Positions 58,476 to 64,000 of a DNA stretch of 64,000 nucleotides are shown here, one piece after another (position 1 is the stretch's first letter; each line of letters starts with the position of its first letter). The notes under the pieces were generated by a model. The model did not search any database. It had not been told where the DNA came from and was given only the letters and a program-made list of their open reading frames with translations. This stretch comes from Cepaea nemoralis (taxonomy: Eukaryota > Mollusca > Gastropoda > Stylommatophora > Helicidae), in NCBI GenBank assembly GCA_014155875.1, contig JACEFZ010013530.1, forward strand, positions 563,001 to 627,000, given 5' to 3'. The translations under genes were made by a program, and so were the position numbers.

Positions 58476-59050
58476 GTGATGATGTATTTAGTTTGCTGTG
58501 TGTTGTAGTATTCTTATTCCTTAATAGGAGTGGGGCGTTCTAATCTCGGGATTCCGACAGCTTTCTTTTTTTCTATTGTCTAGTTTGTCCTTTGATATCT
58601 AATTCTTTCCGGTCGTCACTGTGCCAGCCAATGTCTGTGAATGTGATCATACAATTTTTTTTTGCAGCGGCACAATGTGCAGAAATCCACTGAGGGGTCT
58701 CTATATCGTTGCCAGACATCTGATTGAGGTGTTCAATAGTTGTTCTTGTCAGGTTAATCTTATATAGTCTGGTGAGTTCACACGCTTGAAGTGTGGTGAA
58801 TTGACGTGCAATCACACAGAAAAGTTATACTGAATGTGCTGTGTGTAGCACATGTCACAAATGTAGGGATGCTACCAGGCAAATGAGGCTCAGAAGGGAA
58901 CATATTACCTGAACCCCTCCACGTAGTTATTGAAAATAAGCGACTCTGTTCACTGTTTGCCTAAAGTAAGCTATTATACAGCTTGCATTGTGGGGGGGGG
59001 GGGGGGGGGTGTTGGGAAGACTCTTTGATCATTTTCATTGCTGTCAAAGT
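58476..59050. other. Unique spacer with poly-G run
   Basis: A minus-strand frame at 58573-58815 (TRTTIEHLNQMSGNDIETPQ, CMITFTDIGWHSDDRKELD) has protein-like composition, but there is no start context, splice site or family I recognise, so it is not called a gene. A run of 18 G lies at 58992-59009. Confidence 0.4.
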
Positions 59051-59084
59051 GTATGTCTACAAGAATTAACTGTCTGAACACGGG

Positions 59085-60085
59085 CTATCCTGATCTACAT
59101 GAATTAACTGTCTGACCATGGGCTATCCCGATCTACACGAATTAACAGTTTGACCACAGGCTATCCTGATCTACACGAATTAACAGTTTGACCACGGGCT
59201 ATCCTGATCTACATGAATTAACAGTGACCACGGGCTATCCTGATCTACGAGAATTAACAGTCTAACCACGGGCTATCCTGATCTATATGAATTAACAGTG
59301 ACCACGGGCTATCCTGATCTACATGAATTAACAGTGACCACGGGCTATCCTGATCTACATGAATTAACTGTCTGAACAGAGGCTATCCTGATCTACACGA
59401 ATTAACAGTCTGACCATGGGCTATCCTGATCTACACGAATTAACAGTTTGACCACAGGCTATCCTGATCTACACGAATTAACAGTTTGACCACGGGCTAT
59501 CCTGATCTACATGAATTAACAGTGACCACGGGCTATCCTGATCTACGAGAATTAACAGTCTAACCACGGGCTATCCTGATCTACATGAATTAACAGTGAC
59601 CACGGGCTATCCTGATCTACATGAATTAACAGTGACCACGGGCTATCCTGATCTACGAGAATTAACAGTTTGACCAAGGACTAACCTGATCTACATGAAT
59701 TAACAGTGACCATGGGCTATCCTGATCTACGCGAATTAACAGTCTAACCACGGGCTATCCTGATCTACACGAATTAACAGTTTGACCAAGGGCTATCCTG
59801 ATCTACACGAATTAACAGTTTGACCAAGGGCTATCCTGATCTACACGAATTAACAGTTTGACCACAGGCTATCCTGATCTACACGAATTAACAGTTTGAC
59901 CAAGGGCTATCCTGATCTACACGAATTAACAGTTTGACCACGGGCTATCCTGATCTACATAAATTAACAGACTGACCACGGGCTATCCTGATCTACGCAA
60001 ATTAACAGTTTGACCACAGGCTATCCTGATCTACATGTAGTAACTGTCTGACCACGGGCTATCCTGATCTACACGAATTAACAGT
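59085..60085. repeat. 33/37-bp tandem array
   Basis: About 28 units of GGGCTATCCTGATCTACACG, AATTAACAGT, then either TTGACCAC or just GACCAC, giving two length classes mixed along the array. Confidence 0.95.
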
Positions 60086-60235
60086 TAACAGGCGGCGGCA
60101 TAAAGGGGTGGAAACCATGGTGACGACTGGACAGATCAGTGGCAGAAGTGGGAAAAAGGCGGCGGCATGAGGAATACCATAGGCAGCCTTGACCCAGAAC
60201 GCCAGGGACCGAGATCTAACCATTTAGCAGGGCAC
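60086..60235 (+). mobile_element. Retroposon 3' end leading into an ATG microsatellite
   Basis: Unique sequence (GGTGGAAACCATGGTGACGA, TGGACAGATCAGTGGCAGAA, CCAGGGACCGAGATCTAACC) ends in GGGCAC and passes directly into (ATG)n. It looks like a LINE or SINE 3' end of the kind seen before the giant array at 21103; the family is not identified. Confidence 0.45.

Positions 60236-60303
<68 letters not shown>
60236..60303. repeat. (ATG)n microsatellite, about 22 units
   Basis: Perfect ATG units followed by AATG units. Confidence 0.98.
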
Positions 60304-60306
<3 letters not shown>

Positions 60307-60392
60307 TGAATGCATGAATGAATGAATTAGAATCATAATGGCCGTTTTGTGTGTTCTTGCCTACGTGTGCATGCGTGCGTGTGGCGTGCGTG

Positions 60393-60925
<533 letters not shown>

Positions 60926-61620
60926 AGACAGTCAAGCATACAGACAGACAGGCAGACAGACAGACAGATGACAGACAGACAAGCAGATGGGCAGGCTGAG
61001 GACAGACAAGCAGATGATAGACAGACAAACAGACGGACAGGCAGATGACAGGCAGGCAGGTGATAGAGAAGGCAGATGACAGACAGACAAGCAGACAGGA
61101 AGATGACAGACAGGCAGACAGACCGGCAGATGACAGACAGACAAGCAGACAGACAGGCAGATGACAGACAGGCAGATGACAAACGGGCAGATGACAAACG
61201 GGCAGATGACTGACAGACAGACAGATGACAAACGGGCAGATGACTGACAGACAGACAGACAGACAGACAGACAAGCAGACAGACAGACAAGCAGACAGAC
61301 AAGCAGACAGACAGACAGTTGAAAGACAAGCAAGTAAATTTACAGGCAGGCAAACTGGCAGAGAGAAGACAGACAGGCAGTCGGGCACCCAAACAGGCCA
61401 ACAAGTGGGCAGATGACAGACAAACACACAAATGACAGCAAATCAGACATACAGACAGACAGACAGGCATAGACAAGACAGACAGACAGACAGACAGGTG
61501 GCCAGACAGACAGGTGGCCAGACAGATGGACAGACAAATAAATAGACAGGTAGAACGATGGAGACTGACAGACAGACGGACAGACATGCAGGCAGGTGAC
61601 AGACAGACACACAGATATGT
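60926..61620. repeat. GACA-derived tract with GCAGAT interruptions
   Basis: About 700 bp of GACAGACAGACA mixed with GGCAGATGACAGACAG units. Cys/Leu/Ser-rich minus-strand frames across it are artefacts. Confidence 0.93.
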
Positions 61621-62560
61621 TGTTAGATAGGTGGTGTAAGTAGCTTCGTATGAATGTTGATTGGAAGGTAGGTAGGTACGCACACATAGGTACACACAAA
61701 CATACACGAACGTAAAAACGCACGACTGTCCCGTCTGTCCGTTCGTCACTCTGTGCATGCAGTCATGTGTTTATATTATATAGGCAGGCGGAAAAACATA
61801 TGCGGGAGAACAATTGAGTTTACTAAAACGTATCAAAATGAACCCTATGGCTTGATGTTAACACGCGACAACAGATGGTGCCTGCTCAACTACTGCTGCC
61901 TTGGTGGCGTGAAACGACCACGGCCGTTTATGTAACAAATTAACCAGGTCGGCTGGTTTGAAGGAGTTGTGCATGGCAACAATTATACGACGATACAAAT
62001 ATTCGGCAGGCTTGCACGGTGTATCACACACAACACTCAACGTGTGACACGGCCAGTGGCTGACATGCTGCTAGACCAAGCCAATGGTTGCTACATCTCC
62101 CGCCAGCATCTGTACTCCCGCCAGCATCTGTACCCAGGCCGGCAGTGTATCAATAAACTATTCATACTAGACTAGTCATTAATAATATGGGGGAGGATGA
62201 CTGGGCGCGAGATGGATGGAGATCTGCTCTTGTGGGGAATTTAAGGACCGAAGATTAAGTAAAGTCAGTTAAGTAAAGAGCCCTTGTACACGACTAAGAT
62301 GCATTTGGGATGTACAGTACCAGACGCACATGTTTATGTTTGTTTATAACAGCACTCCGCGGCTGATGTGGTCGGCATCAAGCCGGACGTCACGGCTTCC
62401 CATGACATGTCCTGGTTCCCATTTAGACTGGGGAGACCTGGAAGCCCAGGTTCATTTTCTTTTAAACATTGGAAACCGCCGTAATTGGTATGGAACCGAA
62501 GAGCTGCGGTACGGAAGGCCAGCGTCTGGCTGTTGTCAGGGTAAGACTAAGGGGACACAT
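61621..62560. other. Unique region, no gene recognised
   Basis: About 940 bp. It contains a small direct duplication at 62098-62135 (CCCGCCAGCATCTGTA twice). No splice or domain evidence. Confidence 0.4.
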
Positions 62561-64000
62561 TAGAGTGAGTGCTGGTCTCAGGGAGTAGAGACACTGTAGA
62601 CTGGGTGCTGGTCTCAGGGAGTAGATACACTGTAGACTGGATGCTGGTCTCAGGGAGTAGACACACTGTGTAGACTGGGTGCTGGTCTCAGGGAGTAGAT
62701 ACATTGTAGACTGGGTGCTGGTCTCAGGGAGTAGATACACTGTGTAGACTGGGTGCTGGTCTCAGGGAGTAGATACATTGTAGACTGGGTGCTGGTCTCA
62801 GGGAGTAGATACACTGTAGACTGGATGCTGGTCTCAGGGAGTAGACACATTGTAGACTGGGTGCTGGTCTCAGGGAGTAGACACTTTGTAGACTGGGTGC
62901 TGGTCTCAGGGAGTAGATACATTGTAGACTGGGTGCTGGTCTCAGGGAGTAGATACACTGTGTAGACTGGGTGCTGGTCTCAGGGAGTAGATACATTGTA
63001 GACTGGGTGCTGGTCTCAGGGAGTAGATACACTGTAGACTGGATGCTGGTCTCAGGGAGTAGACACATTGTAGACTGGGTGCTGGTCTCAGGGAGTAGAT
63101 ACACTGTAGACTGGATGCTGGTCTCAGGGAGTAGACACATTGTGTAGACTGGGTGCTGGTCTCAGGGAGTAGACACATTGTGTAGACTGGGTGCTGGTCT
63201 CGAGGAGTAGACACATTGTGTAGACCGGGTGCTGGTCTCAGGGAGTAGACACTTTGTAGACTGGGTGCTGGTCTCAGGGAGTAGACACTTTGTAGACTGG
63301 GTGCTGGTCTCAGGGAGTAGACACATTCTAGACTGGGTGCTGGTCTCAGGGAGTAGACACATTGTAGACTGGGTGCTGGTCTCAGGCAGTAGACACATTG
63401 TGTAGACTGGGTGCTGGTCTCAGGGAGTAGACACAAGGTGTAGACTGGGTGCTGGTGTCAAGGAGTAGACACATTGTGTAGACTGGCTGCTGGTCTCAGT
63501 GAGTAGACAAAAACACTGTGTGGACTGGGTGCTGGTCTCAGGGAGTAGACAAAAACAATGTGTGGACTGGGTGCTGGTCTCAGGGAGTCTCAGGGAGTAG
63601 ACACATTGTGAAGGCTGGGTGCTGGTCTCAGGGAGTAGACACATTGTGTAGACAGGGTGCTGGTCTCAGGGAGTAGACAAAAACACTGTGTAGACTGGGT
63701 GCTGGTCTCAGGGAGTACACACACTGTAGACTGGGTGCTGGTCTCAGGGAGTCGACACATTGTGAAGGCTGGGTGCTAGTCTCAGGGAGTAGACATATTG
63801 TGTAGACTGGGTGCTGGTCTCAGGGAGTAGACACATTGTGTAGACTGGCTGCTGATCTCAGGGAGTAGACACATTGTGTAGACTGGCTGCTGATCTCAGG
63901 GAGTAGACAAAAACACTGTGTGGACTGGATGCTGGCCTCAGGGAGTAGACATACTATAGACTGGGTGCTGGTCTCAGGGAGTAGACACACTGTAGACTGG
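62561..64000. repeat. 36-38-bp satellite, continuing past the window end
   Basis: Units GACTGGGTGCTGGTCTCAGG, GAGTAGACACATTGTGTA, with length variation in the TGTGTA part and a longer AAAAACACTGTG form after 63500. About 38 copies; the array is cut by the window edge. Confidence 0.96.

Noticed and set aside
58573..58815. 80-codon minus-strand frame with protein-like composition
   Set aside because: No ATG context, splice site, domain or repeat partner. Kept only as a remark in the spacer entry.
62462..63644. Minus-strand frames repeating LLPETSTQST
   Set aside because: A satellite of 36-38 bp with indels. Frames break wherever the unit length changes.

Overview
This is a eukaryotic intergenic window with no confidently identifiable host gene. 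It is almost entirely mobile-element remains and tandem repeats. The metazoan-type non-LTR retrotransposons (LINEs), tRNA-derived SINEs, hAT and Helitron-like pieces, and abundant mini- and microsatellites suggest an invertebrate animal. A mollusc, perhaps a gastropod, is my guess; that is inference from general repeat style, not from a host gene. All cross-copy comparisons below were made by eye, without a database.

Layout. 1-860: no gene. 861-4722: a nearly full-length LINE with endonuclease, reverse transcriptase (RT) and RNase H in one frame, broken by two stop codons. 4722-5060: a minus-strand retroposon end with a 34-bp tail minisatellite. 5376-7085: two tandem arrays. 7289-8509: an RTE-like LINE (family A) with a 608-bp gag-type retroposon nested in it, flanked by an 8-bp target duplication. 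8713-9185: tandem array. 9429-9652: a SINE with an 11-bp target duplication. 11246-12150: an internally deleted copy of LINE B. 12226-13208: second LINE A copy. 13757-16712: a 32-bp array, a 59-bp array with higher-order structure, and compound microsatellites. 17415-18270: CTAC-rich DNA with a 331-bp insertion. 18330-20225: a longer copy of the gag-only element. 20550-21102: end of LINE C, whose tail runs into a 2,784-bp (ATG)n array (21103-23886). 23930-26200: LINE D. 27070-30930: LINE B, full length but decayed. 31415-31744: a hAT-type MITE.

33830-40672 is a 37-bp satellite array split by a 2.1-kb non-autonomous LTR element with 254/255-bp LTRs, a 4-bp target duplication and a tRNA-His-type primer binding site. 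41513-42875 is a 35-bp array split by a second SINE copy. 43270-44361 is a LINE containing an internal 32-bp minisatellite. 44362-45110 is a hAT transposase end. 45183-49470 is LINE E with two other LINEs nested in it, each with a clear target duplication. 51965-53022 is a Helitron-like element with an inserted LINE E fragment. 53505-64000 is mainly long tandem arrays (43, 58, about 37 and 36-38 bp), microsatellites, and another LINE-like tail that runs into (ATG)n.

What ties the window together is repeat birth from mobile elements. Several arrays start exactly at, or inside, a retroelement. Two observations deserve most attention: a two-copy ORF1-only (gag-only) retroposon family whose 3' end follows ORF1 directly with no RT, and the LTR element sitting inside a satellite.
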